A stretch of DNA of 46,107 nucleotides from the NCBI GenBank assembly GCA_902537215.1, contig CACBAM010000015.1, positions 1 through 46,107 on the forward strand, read 5' to 3'. Origin of the DNA: an uncultured Alphaproteobacteria bacterium. GTDB taxonomy: Bacteria; Pseudomonadota; Alphaproteobacteria; Rhodobacterales; Rhodobacteraceae. Numbering within the stretch: position 1 is the first letter of the stretch; the number at the start of each line of letters is the position of its first letter. The position numbers and the translations under genes are program-made. A model generated the notes under the pieces. The model saw only the letters and a list, made by a program, of their open reading frames with translations, was not told the origin of the DNA and searched no databases. Positions 8,311 through 16,828 of this stretch are shown here, one piece after another.

Positions 8311-9669
8311 TTAAAAAACTCTTACATTTTGTTTGCTAAGATGTCTTTGAATATTTGAAATATTTACCTTATTTAGTGATGTTTTACTCTTTATTGACTC
8401 GGCAGCGGCCACGCCAGCTGCTTGACCAGTAACTGTGCAGCAAGCCATATTTCTAGTTGCAGCATGTGCGATATTACTTCCCCCTATAGCTCTTCCAACA
8501 ACCAATAATCCTTTTATATTTTTGGGGAGCAAAGATCGATATGGAATATGCATATACCTACCAGTGGTGGGAAGCACTAGAACTCCAAAACCGTCTATGA
8601 ACTCAGGGTATATTCCAACACTGTCTTCAAACCTGCACTCATTTTTAACATCTTCATCCGAGAGATTGTATATAGAATCTATTTTATACGTATCTCTAAT
8701 ACCGATTGTCATTCCAAAGTTTCGTAACTTGCCGGCCGAACATCCAGGCATATATTCCTTCAAAGCAGCTATAGCTTCTAAAGCTGCTTTTCTCCCCTCT
8801 ATTTCCCCTTTAGTTAAACTTTCGGGATCAGTGCCATCTATGCCATTAAGATGGACTAGGTTTAGATATGTTAGTTCGCCTGTATCATGTATTGCTCCCC
8901 ACGTTCCTGAAATCGTTTGCAAGTCACTATCAATTAAGCCAGAATCCTTTGCCTTTTCAAATGGTTTCCGAAGAAAAGGTGAAAACATGTCATCTTCCTT
9001 TCCAGATGTTTGCACCTGCCAATTCTTGTCACTCCAGTCGCTATATTTTTGTGGATCACGCTCAATTTCATTCATAAACTCTTCTTTATTTACACCAGAC
9101 ATATGAAACATAACGGAAGCAGATATCATGTCCTCTTTTTTATTTTTGAACACCGTAACTCCACTACGCCTAGCTACGTCGGCATCACCAGTTGCGTCAA
9201 TAATAATTTTGCCAATAATTGCTTCCCTACCAGCTTTAGATTCTGTAATCACTCCTTTTATTTCTTCACCTTCTAAAATAGGAGCACAGAAGGCGCGATG
9301 TAGCATTGGCCGGACACCTGCCTCTAAAACAAGATCATCTGCTACCACCTTAAACCCCTCACTATCAAGCTCATAACTTCTCGATTGAGACTCAGGTACT
9401 GCTGCATTACTTTCTATTGCTCTTTGTTCATATTCAAAAGCTAATCCACCAGCTTCTACGGTTTTCTCATGGCGATACCAGGCAAAGCCCTCTACTCCAA
9501 CGGACGTTATGTTACCCCCAAAACACCCAAATCGCTCGATGAGTATAACACTCACACCAGCTCTGGCAGCTGCAATTGCTGCGGATAGTCCCCCTGGGCC
9601 AGAACCAACAACGATAACATCTGCTTCACTTACAACAGGGGTTAATCTCTCAGGTTCTCTAATTTCCAT
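8311..9669 (-). CDS. FAD-dependent oxidoreductase (FAD_oxidored family)
   Basis: This 452-residue flavoprotein begins with a Rossmann motif (VIVVGSGPGGLSAAIAAA, about residues 18-35) followed by ILIERFGCFGG. A second FAD contact, GKIIIDATGDADVARRSG, lies mid-protein, and a C-terminal TGQAAGVAAA motif closes the FAD site. This is the layout of the FAD_oxidored/GIDA-like group, most members of which have no known substrate. There is no signal peptide. It is the upstream partner of the CocE-type hydrolase, with zero bases between them, so the two probably act on one substrate or in one route. No clear ribosome site precedes the ATG. The 61 bases upstream, before the TVP38 gene stop, show nothing definite. 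Confidence 0.84.
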   Translation of the reverse strand: MEIREPERLTPVVSEADVIVVGSGPGGLSAAIAAARAGVSVILIERFGCFGGNITSVGVEGFAWYRHEKTVEAGGLAFEYEQRAIESNAAVPESQSRSYELDSEGFKVVADDLVLEAGVRPMLHRAFCAPILEGEEIKGVITESKAGREAIIGKIIIDATGDADVARRSGVTVFKNKKEDMISASVMFHMSGVNKEEFMNEIERDPQKYSDWSDKNWQVQTSGKEDDMFSPFLRKPFEKAKDSGLIDSDLQTISGTWGAIHDTGELTYLNLVHLNGIDGTDPESLTKGEIEGRKAALEAIAALKEYMPGCSAGKLRNFGMTIGIRDTYKIDSIYNLSDEDVKNECRFEDSVGIYPEFIDGFGVLVLPTTGRYMHIPYRSLLPKNIKGLLVVGRAIGGSNIAHAATRNMACCTVTGQAAGVAAAESIKSKTSLNKVNISNIQRHLSKQNVRVF

Positions 9670-9730
9670 TGTAGTACAACTTAGTCATACGGCATTGTCC
9701 AATAAAAAGATTTTTGAGGCAAAGCAATTT

Positions 9731-10405
9731 TTACTTTTTAAAAAAATAGTTAAACACAAAACGCAAAATAAGCGGGGTCAGGCCTATAAGACAAAAAATG
9801 ATTAATATTTGTGGAGATAAAATTTCAGAAATATGACTTATTTTGTTAATTTGAGATCCAAAATAAACATAGATTATGGTCATCGGAGTAATACCCATGA
9901 ATGTTACAATGCTATATGGAACGACTTTTATTGGGGTAAAGGCCATGAAGATATTAACCAAATAAAATGGAAAGATAGGTATCATTCTAGTCGCGAACAA
10001 ATAGAACACACCGTTTTTTATAAACATTTTTTGGAACGCATCAAAAGAAGCTGTGCTTTGATTATGTAAAAAACTTTTTAGAAAGTAGCGTACCAAGATA
10101 AAACTAAATATCGCTCCAATCGTAGCAGATAAAGTTGATAATAAAGTACCCTGAAAAACGCCGAACAGTATTCCTGAAAATACGGAAAGAATTGTCGCTA
10201 AAGGTATGGAAGCAGAAACGACAATTATGTAAAGAAAGGAAAAGAGACTTTTGCATATAGTTGGATATGTGTTGCAAGTGTATTCAATTTCGAGTTTCAC
10301 ATCTAAAAACTTTTTTAGTGATAACCCGTCAAGAGCATAAAGAATTAACGAAAAAGATAAAGCTATCGATATATAACCTAAAAATAGTCTCAAAAATTCA
10401 CTCAT
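9731..10405 (-). CDS. TVP38/TMEM64 family (DedA-like VTT domain) inner-membrane protein
   Basis: This is a 224-residue polytopic membrane protein with about five or six hydrophobic segments. The VTT-domain core is visible as SGILFGVFQGTLLSTLSATIG followed by RMIPIFPFYLVN, where the Arg and Pro residues are characteristic. Relatives are linked to lipid scramblase-like activity, membrane homeostasis or selenite uptake. No specific role can be assigned here. It is divergent from the glycosyltransferase gene and may be transcribed with the downstream flavoprotein gene. The C-terminus ends in a basic FNYFFKK tail, common for inner-membrane proteins. Confidence 0.82.
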   Translation of the reverse strand: MSEFLRLFLGYISIALSFSLILYALDGLSLKKFLDVKLEIEYTCNTYPTICKSLFSFLYIIVVSASIPLATILSVFSGILFGVFQGTLLSTLSATIGAIFSFILVRYFLKSFLHNQSTASFDAFQKMFIKNGVFYLFATRMIPIFPFYLVNIFMAFTPIKVVPYSIVTFMGITPMTIIYVYFGSQINKISHISEILSPQILIIFCLIGLTPLILRFVFNYFFKK

Positions 10406-10430
10406 CCTAAATGGAGACAGTATTCATGCC

Positions 10431-10440
10431 TATTGCAATA
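10431..10440. promoter_or_regulatory. Perfect 10-bp palindrome in a divergent intergenic region
   Basis: TATTGCAATA is self-complementary and is framed by AGTATT (10419-10424) and AATACT (10437-10442). It lies in the 107-base gap between the divergent TVP38 and glycosyltransferase genes, where promoters for both must lie. It could be an operator, but a 10-bp palindrome is expected now and then in AT-rich DNA. Nothing else is clear in the gap except AGAGG (10497-10501), the likely ribosome site of the glycosyltransferase. Confidence 0.25.
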
Positions 10441-10512
10441 CTACTTTTCATTTAAATAATATGGTTTAGTAGATACGGTATATTGTACTCCTGTAAAGAG
10501 GTATCTTGGCTC

Positions 10513-11349
10513 ATGGAAGGCTTTAACGTTTCGGTAGTAGTTCCTACATTCAATAGAGTAGATTTTGTTTTAGAGGCAATTAAATCTATTGCAAGTCAGA
10601 CTTTTCAACCGTTAGAGATCATTCTAGTAGATAATAACTCTGGGGATAACACCACGGAAATGGTTGCTAAACACTTTAAGTCCGTAAAGATATTAATCCA
10701 GAAAAAGCAGGGCGTAAGTGCAGCCAGAAATTTAGGAATACGAGAGGCATCAGGTAATTGGATCGCTTTTTTAGACTCAGACGATCAATGGCACAAACGC
10801 AAGCTTGAAGAACAAGTTAAGAGTATTTCTAGAGATAAATTATCTGCTGATTTATCCCACACCGACGAAATATGGTACAGAAATAATATTTTTTTAAATC
10901 AAAAGGAAATTCATAAAAAACGAGGGGGTTTTATTTTTGAAAATTGCTTACCTCTTTGTTGTATTTCTCCAAGTAGTGTACTTATTAAAAAAAAGGTTTT
11001 TGATGATATTGGACTTTTCGATGAGTCTTTAAACGTTTGCGAAGATTATGATTTTTGGTTGCGTTTTTGCTGTAAATATCCAGTAAATTTTGTTGATCAA
11101 AAACTTACAATTAAAAATGGTGGGCATAATGATCAATTATCAAAAAAGTACTGGGGCATGGATAGGTTTAGAATTCAAGCATTGGAAAACTTGTTAAGGT
11201 CGTCAGTTTTGGATGAATGGCAGCGACAGTTAACCAAGAGTATGCTACTAAAGAAAATTAAAATATTAACACAAGGAGCGAAGAAGAGATCAAATACATC
11301 TACTTACAATAAGTATTTAGAAAAACAAAAGTACTGGGAAGCAGAATAG
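10513..11349 (+). CDS. Glycosyltransferase family 2
   Basis: This is a GT-A fold glycosyltransferase of 278 residues. It has the N-terminal VSVVVPTFNR strand, a VSAARNLGI helix start and the metal/nucleotide motif FLDSDD (86-91), then EDYDFWLR, typical of family 2 enzymes that act on surface polysaccharides or lipids. The sugar and acceptor are unknown. The start is set at ATG 10513; an in-frame TTG 30 bases upstream would add non-conserved residues. Its stop TAG shares a base with the GTG start of the next gene, so the two are translationally linked, though no functional link is obvious. There is no membrane segment. Confidence 0.87.
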   Translation: MEGFNVSVVVPTFNRVDFVLEAIKSIASQTFQPLEIILVDNNSGDNTTEMVAKHFKSVKILIQKKQGVSAARNLGIREASGNWIAFLDSDDQWHKRKLEEQVKSISRDKLSADLSHTDEIWYRNNIFLNQKEIHKKRGGFIFENCLPLCCISPSSVLIKKKVFDDIGLFDESLNVCEDYDFWLRFCCKYPVNFVDQKLTIKNGGHNDQLSKKYWGMDRFRIQALENLLRSSVLDEWQRQLTKSMLLKKIKILTQGAKKRSNTSTYNKYLEKQKYWEAE

Positions 11350-12179
11350 TGATTAAAAAAAATTTTGAAGGAGTATCGGTTAGGTGGGTGATTGCATTAA
11401 AAGGAGAAGCTGAGGAAATAATAAAAAACTATTCCATGAAGAGGGTAGCAACTACGCCTTTCCCGGTTTATAAAAATAAAGATTTAGATATGTGGCTTAT
11501 TCTTTCAGGGATCGGACAATTAAATGCGGTTGCAGCTACAAGTTACTTATATGTAAAAAGCGATGCCTCATACAATACTATATGGATAAATTTTGGTATA
11601 GTTGGGAGCCGAAACTTTAAGGTTGGAGAGCTGATCCAAATAGATAAAATAACATCAAGTGATTTTCAAGATAACTATTATCCGTCACCCTCCGCTTTTA
11701 AGAATAATAATATTCAACGCTGTAATTTGATAACGGTCAACAAACCTGAAAAACTTTTTGAAAATAATGGCGTTTACGATATGGAGGGTTATGGTTTCTT
11801 TAGCTTTGCAAAAAAAATTGCACCCTATGAGCTTGTATCTGTTTTGAAAATAATTTCAGATATACCTGGAACAGACTTATCTAAAATTGACAAAAATAGG
11901 GTGGAAATACTAGTTTCCAAAAACATTCAATTCATAGAAAAAGTTTTGGAAAATTTACTCGATTTACAGAAAATTCTCTTTCTACAACTAAGAGATCCCA
12001 AATATTTTGATGAAATATGTTTGCAAAAAAAGTTTACATTTAGTCAAAAGGTAACTCTGCGAAAATACTTGACCCAATGGCAAGCTAGATTTCCACAGAG
12101 AAATCCTTTAGAGGAGATTGGACAAAGAATGACAGCTTCTCAAATATTAAAGAAATTTTCAGATAATCTGTTGAGATGA
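11349..12179 (+). CDS. Purine nucleosidase/phosphorylase-like protein (MTAN fold)
   Basis: This 276-residue protein resembles the MTA/SAH nucleosidase and nucleoside phosphorylase superfamily. Matching parts are WVIALKGEAEE at the N-terminus (where MTAN has its first catalytic Glu), SGIGQLNA (53-60), NFGIVGS (81-87), YDMEGYGF with E146, and IISDIPG with D172. The last two correspond to the ribose-binding Glu and the catalytic Asp, so the enzyme should be active. The C-terminal third, after about 190, is extra and unrecognised. It starts with GTG overlapping the previous stop by one base and ends three bases before the SPL-like gene. The context suggests handling of a nucleoside or an S-adenosyl by-product, which is inference. 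Confidence 0.68.
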   Translation: MIKKNFEGVSVRWVIALKGEAEEIIKNYSMKRVATTPFPVYKNKDLDMWLILSGIGQLNAVAATSYLYVKSDASYNTIWINFGIVGSRNFKVGELIQIDKITSSDFQDNYYPSPSAFKNNNIQRCNLITVNKPEKLFENNGVYDMEGYGFFSFAKKIAPYELVSVLKIISDIPGTDLSKIDKNRVEILVSKNIQFIEKVLENLLDLQKILFLQLRDPKYFDEICLQKKFTFSQKVTLRKYLTQWQARFPQRNPLEEIGQRMTASQILKKFSDNLLR

Positions 12180-12182
12180 ACC

Positions 12183-13172
12183 ATGGTTGATACTATTTAC
12201 GCAGAAGATGAAATAATAGGTACTAAAAAAGCACAAGAAATTATCTCAAAGTTTAGACATGCAAAAGTAACAAGTATCAAAAGATTTGGAGAGGTATTTA
12301 ATCCATCAAACCAGAATTTCAGGATTCAGAAAACAAACCCTGCTTTAATTCTTGCTAAAAAACAAAAAGGTTTTGTTCTTGATGCTCCCAAGGGATTTGG
12401 TATCGGAGATCAAAACAATTATTATTTCTCTCACATGTATAATTGCTTATACGATTGCTCTTATTGTTTTTTACAAGGGATGTATAATTCTGCAAATTAT
12501 CTAGTATTTGTAAATTTTCACGACTATCAGAATGAAATCGAAAAGATTATTAAAAAACATAAAGAGAAGAAAATGACGTTTTTTACGGGCTATGATTGCG
12601 ACTCTTTGGCTATGGAACCAATAACTAATTTCATTAATGATTTTGTTCCCTTTTTTAGTCGGTATAAAAAGGCCCTATTCGAAATACGGACAAAAAGTAT
12701 CAATAACTCGGTATTCAGAAAGCATGATCCACTAGCAAATTGTATTATAGCATATAGTCTTATGCCAGAGACCTTAGCACAGATTTTGGACAAAAAAGCT
12801 CCGTCAGTTTCTGCTCGGATAAAAAACATGAAATACTTAGCAAATAAAGGATGGAGGATTGGATTGAGATTCGATCCATTGATATATTGTGAAAATTGGA
12901 AGGCTCAATACGCTGAGTTATTTGCAAAAATCTTTGAAGAAATCAAAGAGGAAAACATCCATTCGGTTTCTCTTGGATCGCTAAGATTTCCTAAAAGTTT
13001 TTTCAATAAATTACTGCAATATTATCCAAATAGCGAAGAATTATCATTTTTAAGATCAAATGATAAAGGGATCATTTCTTACGATCAGTCGATAGAAAAT
13101 GAGATGAATGAATATTGTCGATTAGAGCTTATGAAGTATAGTGACGCAAGAAAGTTCTTTTCTTGTGGTTGA
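12183..13172 (+). CDS. Spore photoproduct lyase-like radical SAM protein
   Basis: This 329-residue protein has a radical SAM cluster motif C88-x3-C92-x2-C95 (NCLYDCSYC), the spacing seen in spore photoproduct lyase. It follows the SPL domain order. A Cys in TGYDCDSLAMEP (C139) lies where SPL has its hydrogen-donating Cys, then FEIRTKS and WRIGLRFDPLIY match the later SPL strands. SPL repairs the UV lesion 5-thyminyl-5,6-dihydrothymine in spore DNA. This organism is very unlikely to form spores, so the role may be repair of the same lesion or another radical step on a nucleoside. It is three bases downstream of the nucleosidase-like gene and in the same frame as the SDR that follows. Family is fairly firm; function is open. 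Confidence 0.78.
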   Translation: MVDTIYAEDEIIGTKKAQEIISKFRHAKVTSIKRFGEVFNPSNQNFRIQKTNPALILAKKQKGFVLDAPKGFGIGDQNNYYFSHMYNCLYDCSYCFLQGMYNSANYLVFVNFHDYQNEIEKIIKKHKEKKMTFFTGYDCDSLAMEPITNFINDFVPFFSRYKKALFEIRTKSINNSVFRKHDPLANCIIAYSLMPETLAQILDKKAPSVSARIKNMKYLANKGWRIGLRFDPLIYCENWKAQYAELFAKIFEEIKEENIHSVSLGSLRFPKSFFNKLLQYYPNSEELSFLRSNDKGIISYDQSIENEMNEYCRLELMKYSDARKFFSCG

Positions 13173-13180
13173 GAAAAATT

Positions 13181-13185
13181 AGGAG
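13181..13185 (+). promoter_or_regulatory. Ribosome binding site for an ATT-initiated SDR gene
   Basis: AGGAG lies five bases before ATT 13191. No ATG, GTG or TTG occurs in frame between the preceding stop (13170-13172) and TTG 13251. This Shine-Dalgarno site therefore decides the start of the SDR gene. Confidence 0.6.
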
Positions 13186-13190
13186 ATAGC

Positions 13191-13895
13191 ATTAAAAAAG
13201 TCATTGTCATAGGATCGACCGGCACAATTGGAGAGGCTGTATCAACACTTTTGCTTAACAGTGGTTTTTCTGTGATAGGTATAGGTAGAAAAGTTCCTTC
13301 TTTAGATGAAAAAAAAGAAAACTATATTCATCATATTCTAGATCTTCAAAATACTGAGCTACTAGAGGCGACACTGTCAAACATTGTGAGGAATAATGAA
13401 GAGATTTTTTGTTTGGTGCATTGTGCTGGGGTCGGAGAATTTTCCAATATAGAGAACCTTCCTATATCGAAAATAAAAGCCATGCTAGATGTTAACTTAC
13501 TTTCTGTTATCGTATCAACGAAGGCAGTGTTACCTCATTTAAAGAAAATCGATAATGGAAAATTAATATTAATTGGTTCTGAAGCCGGCCTAAAGGGAGG
13601 GCAAAAAGGATCTGTTTATTCGGCTACAAAATTTGGTTTGCGTGGGTTTGCTCAATCAATCAGAGAGGAAACAGCAAAGAATAATATATTCGTTACAGTA
13701 ATAAATCCAGGTATGGTAAGAGGAAAATTTTTTGATGATAAAAATTTTCGGCCTGGGAAAAGTGAAGATAATGCTATTGAGCCACATGATATAGCAAAAT
13801 TAGTAAATTATTTGCTAGATGAAGAGAAAGGCATGGTTTTTGATGAAATAAATGTATCCCAAATGAAAAAAGTTATAGAGTTTAACAATAGCTAA
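13191..13895 (+). CDS. Short-chain dehydrogenase/reductase, probable ATT start
   Basis: This NAD(P)-dependent SDR of 234 residues has the cofactor loop GSTGTIG (8-14), the LVHCAGVG turn, N102 in DVNLLSV, S130 in LIGSEAG, and the YSATK pair Y143/K147. All catalytic residues are therefore present. A conventional start at TTG 13251 would delete the whole first strand and the glycine loop, leaving a dead protein. Reading from ATT 13191, five bases after AGGAG, restores it. It follows the SPL-like gene by 18 bases and precedes the amidase by 11, so it is part of the same run. The substrate is unknown. The only doubt about the start is whether a sequencing error removed an ATG. Confidence 0.8.
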   Translation: MKKVIVIGSTGTIGEAVSTLLLNSGFSVIGIGRKVPSLDEKKENYIHHILDLQNTELLEATLSNIVRNNEEIFCLVHCAGVGEFSNIENLPISKIKAMLDVNLLSVIVSTKAVLPHLKKIDNGKLILIGSEAGLKGGQKGSVYSATKFGLRGFAQSIREETAKNNIFVTVINPGMVRGKFFDDKNFRPGKSEDNAIEPHDIAKLVNYLLDEEKGMVFDEINVSQMKKVIEFNNS

Positions 13896-13906
13896 GGGTC
13901 AAAAAT

Positions 13907-15307
13907 ATGGGAAATGAGTTAATACAAAAGTATGCTTTTGAAGCAGTAGATTTAATTAGAAAAAAGGAAGTAAGCAGTTCTGAGCTTTTAAAAGCCTCAC
14001 AAGAACGGCATATAGAAGTGGATGAAAAAGTTAATGCGCTACCCTACACTTTTTATGACAAGGCTCTCATAAAAGCAAAAAATATCAATATTGATAGCGA
14101 GAGACAAAACAAAAAAAGTCTTTTAGGACTACCAATAGCAGTTAAGGATTATAATGATGTCGCAGGAGTTCCTACTACATTTGGCTCAAAAATATTTACT
14201 AACAATATTCCACCGAAATCAGACTCAACAATTGCCCGCTTAGAACAAAATGGTGCACTTCCTGTGGCTAAATCAAATGTTCCAGAATGGGCAGGGGGGC
14301 ACACCTTTAATCCAGTATACGGGGTTACAAAGAACCCCTTTAACAACAATAAAATCGCCGGTGGTTCATCTGGAGGTTCCTCAGTTGCTTTAGCTACAAA
14401 GCAGGTTTGGCTTGCCACAGGTAATGACTTAGGTGGAAGTCTTAGAACTCCTGCTAGTTTCAATAATATTGTTGGCTTACGACCTAGCATTGGAGTTATA
14501 CCGAGAGGCCTACGTTATAATAGATTTGACCCACTGTGGGTCGAGGGTCCTCTGGCAAGATGTGTAAAAGACATCGGTCTAATGCTTGATGCCATGTCTG
14601 GCTATTGCAAAACCGATCCATTATCTTTTGATCATACATGCAGTTCTTTTCTTGAAGCCGTTGATGCTTTTGACTTACCGGCAAAAGTAGCCGTCACGGA
14701 GGACTTAGGTTTGGTCCCCGTTCAACAAGAGGTTAGGAGTATCTTTAGAACTGTAGTTCCACACTTGCAAACTATTGGGTGTGAGGTAGGGAGTGATATA
14801 CCCGATTTTAACGGTGCGATAGAAAGTTTTCATACACTAAGAGGTTTATTAATGGCCTATATGTTGGGTGATCTCTATAAGAGTAAAAAAGATGAAATTC
14901 TGGTAGATATTGTGAAAAATATAGAGGTTGGTTTTGAGGCGTCGAATGATGAAATAATAACCGCAGAGAAAATCAGGCAGGACCTTTTTATAAAAGTTGA
15001 TAGATTTTTTGAAGAGTACGATTTTTTGATCTGTCCAACATGTTCCGTTTTACCGTTTGATATTGAAACTCCCTTTGTAAAAGAAATAGATGGGGTCGTA
15101 TGTAAAACATATATTGATTGGTTCGCAATTACGTTTGCGTTGACCCTTACTTCGTGCCCGATTATTTCTCTTCCAGTTGGCTTTTCTAGTCATGGGTTAC
15201 CTGTTGGAATCCAAATAATGAGTAAGCCAAGGCAGGAAGACAAACTCCTAGCCTTTGCAAAGGTTTTGGAGGAAAAGGTTTCCGTAAATAAAAATAGTCC
15301 TATTTAG
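13907..15307 (+). CDS. Amidase signature family enzyme
   Basis: This 466-residue amidohydrolase carries the Ser-cisSer-Lys triad: K80 in PIAVKDYNDV, the AGGSSGGSS loop (S154/S155) and the nucleophile S178 in GNDLGGSLR. Members hydrolyse amides to acid and ammonia and include GatA, fatty acid amide hydrolase and aryl amidases. The GNDLGG variant of the usual G-S/T-D-x-GG and the lack of GatC/GatB neighbours argue against GatA. There is no signal peptide. It has an AAGGG ribosome site and ends the plus-strand run that began at the glycosyltransferase, facing tupA across 13 bases. Substrate unknown. Confidence 0.87.
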   Translation: MGNELIQKYAFEAVDLIRKKEVSSSELLKASQERHIEVDEKVNALPYTFYDKALIKAKNINIDSERQNKKSLLGLPIAVKDYNDVAGVPTTFGSKIFTNNIPPKSDSTIARLEQNGALPVAKSNVPEWAGGHTFNPVYGVTKNPFNNNKIAGGSSGGSSVALATKQVWLATGNDLGGSLRTPASFNNIVGLRPSIGVIPRGLRYNRFDPLWVEGPLARCVKDIGLMLDAMSGYCKTDPLSFDHTCSSFLEAVDAFDLPAKVAVTEDLGLVPVQQEVRSIFRTVVPHLQTIGCEVGSDIPDFNGAIESFHTLRGLLMAYMLGDLYKSKKDEILVDIVKNIEVGFEASNDEIITAEKIRQDLFIKVDRFFEEYDFLICPTCSVLPFDIETPFVKEIDGVVCKTYIDWFAITFALTLTSCPIISLPVGFSSHGLPVGIQIMSKPRQEDKLLAFAKVLEEKVSVNKNSPI

Positions 15308-15320
15308 ACAATTTTTAGAT

Positions 15321-16130
15321 TTACATAGGAAAAAAAGCATTAGCGTTATTTAATCTAAACTTTGAAATGGAATTTCTTCCATTATCAGATTTCAAGAAGG
15401 TAACAATTTTTTCAACTGCACTAGATTTAATGTTTTTACATTTCTCGGGACTTACAGTTGTTATAGCGTAAGTATTTAAATCTTTATTATCATACCCAAC
15501 TATTTCGGCGCCCCCTTTGTTTTTAAAGGAATACCAAGTTGCTGTGTCAGTTATAGTAAATGCTTCAAGTTCATTTGCAATCATCAGAGTAGCACCTTGC
15601 CCAGAGCCAGTTTCTAGATACCAAGTTTTTTGGAACTCCTGAGGCACAAGAGCTAGCTGTTTCCAAAGAGACAACTCCTTCATATGAGTCCCAGAATTAT
15701 CGCCACGAGAAATGAATTTCTCTTTCCTATCATAAATTATTTTCATTATGTCTCTTATTTCAAGGCTCTCAAAATTTTTCTCCATTTTAGCTTTTCTGGG
15801 CCCAACAATTACCCAGTTATTATACATAAACTCGAACCTTTCTAATCCATAATCGGATTTTAAAAACTCAAGTTCTGCGTTTCTCGCATGCGTTATAAGA
15901 ACGTCTCCATCACAATTTTTCATATTTTTAATTGCTTGTCCTGTACCAACAGCGACAACTCTAATTTCAACACCCGTATAGTGTTTTAAGATAGGAGCAA
16001 TGTAACCATAAAATCCAGAATTTTTTAATGAAGTAGACGATTGAATAATAATATTTTCCGCCAAAACATTAGAGATTGATAAAGCTACAAAAACTGAGAG
16101 CAAAAGTATGCGTGACAGGATATTTTTCAA
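15321..16130 (-). CDS. tupA: Tungstate ABC transporter substrate-binding protein
   Basis: This periplasmic oxyanion-binding protein of 269 residues begins with a signal peptide (MKNILSRILLLSVFVALS, likely cut after NVLA). It continues with the TupA features: a Ser/Thr-rich SSTSLKNSG anion loop, AVGTGQAIKN, GDVLITHARNAE and SRGDNSGTHMKE. TupA binds tungstate with very high affinity, and some relatives also bind molybdate. The start is TTG at 16130, overlapping the tupC stop as TTGA. It is the last gene of the tupBCA set. In this window it is the only visible transporter that could feed a Mo/W enzyme, the cox-type hydroxylase being one candidate client. Confidence 0.87.
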   Translation of the reverse strand: MKNILSRILLLSVFVALSISNVLAENIIIQSSTSLKNSGFYGYIAPILKHYTGVEIRVVAVGTGQAIKNMKNCDGDVLITHARNAELEFLKSDYGLERFEFMYNNWVIVGPRKAKMEKNFESLEIRDIMKIIYDRKEKFISRGDNSGTHMKELSLWKQLALVPQEFQKTWYLETGSGQGATLMIANELEAFTITDTATWYSFKNKGGAEIVGYDNKDLNTYAITTVSPEKCKNIKSSAVEKIVTFLKSDNGRNSISKFRLNNANAFFPM

Positions 16131-16828
16131 TTTATTTTTCCCGATATGTATTTTCTTGCTTCTCTGGTTTTTGGATTTTCAAAGAAATTTTTAGCTGACG
16201 AATGTTCAATTACTCTACCAGTGTGAATGAAAACAATTTCGTCTGCTAATCTCCGAGCTTGATTTATATCATGCGTAACAAAGAATATTTTCCGTGATGA
16301 TCTTACTTTTTGAATAAGATATTTTTCAATTAACGTAGTTGAGTTTGGCTCAATATTGGCGGTAGGTTCATCTAATAATAAAATTTCAGGATCGGTTATT
16401 ATTGCCCGCGCGAGACATAATCTCTGTTTCTCACCAGCTGACAGAGTCAACGCGTTCTGATGCTCTTTTGTATCTAATCCCATCAAACTAAGTAATTCTT
16501 TTGCGAGGGTACTTTTTTCAGATGTTATTTTTTCCAAAACAAATAACATGTTTTTTAGAACTGTTCTCCGCAGTATAACTGGCTCTTGAGATACGAAGGC
16601 GCGTGTTTTAATTGATATATTCCCACCTTCAAAAGTTATGGATCCACTACATGGAGTCAAAAGTCCTGTTAATAGCTTTAAAAAAATTGTTTTACCCGCT
16701 CCATTAGCTCCGAGAAAAACTGTTATCCCATCTCCATTTAAAGAAAGATTGGTATTGTGTAAAAGGGTCTTTCCTTCAATATCAAAAGAAAGGCCATTAA
16801 TTCTTATTTGGGTATCTTCGGAGGCCAT
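16127..16828 (-). CDS. tupC: Tungstate ABC transporter ATP-binding protein
   Basis: This is an ABC ATPase of about 233 residues with Walker A (GANGAGKT), Q-loop (VSQEPVIL), signature (LSAGEKQR), Walker B (ILLLDEPTA) and H-loop (FVTHDINQA). It energises TupB. The ATG at 16828 overlaps the tupB stop as TGATG. A TTG one codon upstream is also possible, but the ATG is preferred. The Tup assignment follows from the neighbouring TupA and TupB rather than from the ATPase itself. Confidence 0.88.
   Translation of the reverse strand: MASEDTQIRINGLSFDIEGKTLLHNTNLSLNGDGITVFLGANGAGKTIFLKLLTGLLTPCSGSITFEGGNISIKTRAFVSQEPVILRRTVLKNMLFVLEKITSEKSTLAKELLSLMGLDTKEHQNALTLSAGEKQRLCLARAIITDPEILLLDEPTANIEPNSTTLIEKYLIQKVRSSRKIFFVTHDINQARRLADEIVFIHTGRVIEHSSAKNFFENPKTREARKYISGKIN

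Noticed and set aside
8435-9106. Long open frame on the plus strand inside the FAD oxidoreductase gene
   Set aside because: It is antisense to a gene with clear motifs, encodes no recognisable domain and has no ribosome site.
11349-13172. Hopanoid HpnG/HpnH pair (nucleosidase plus radical SAM)
   Set aside because: The radical SAM protein has SPL-type CX3CX2C spacing and order with an SPL-like later Cys, and no other hopanoid gene is near.
15299-15336. CCTAT/ATAGG hairpin with A-tract between amidase and tupA
   Set aside because: Five-base stem with a loop of over 20 bases; too weak to call a terminator.
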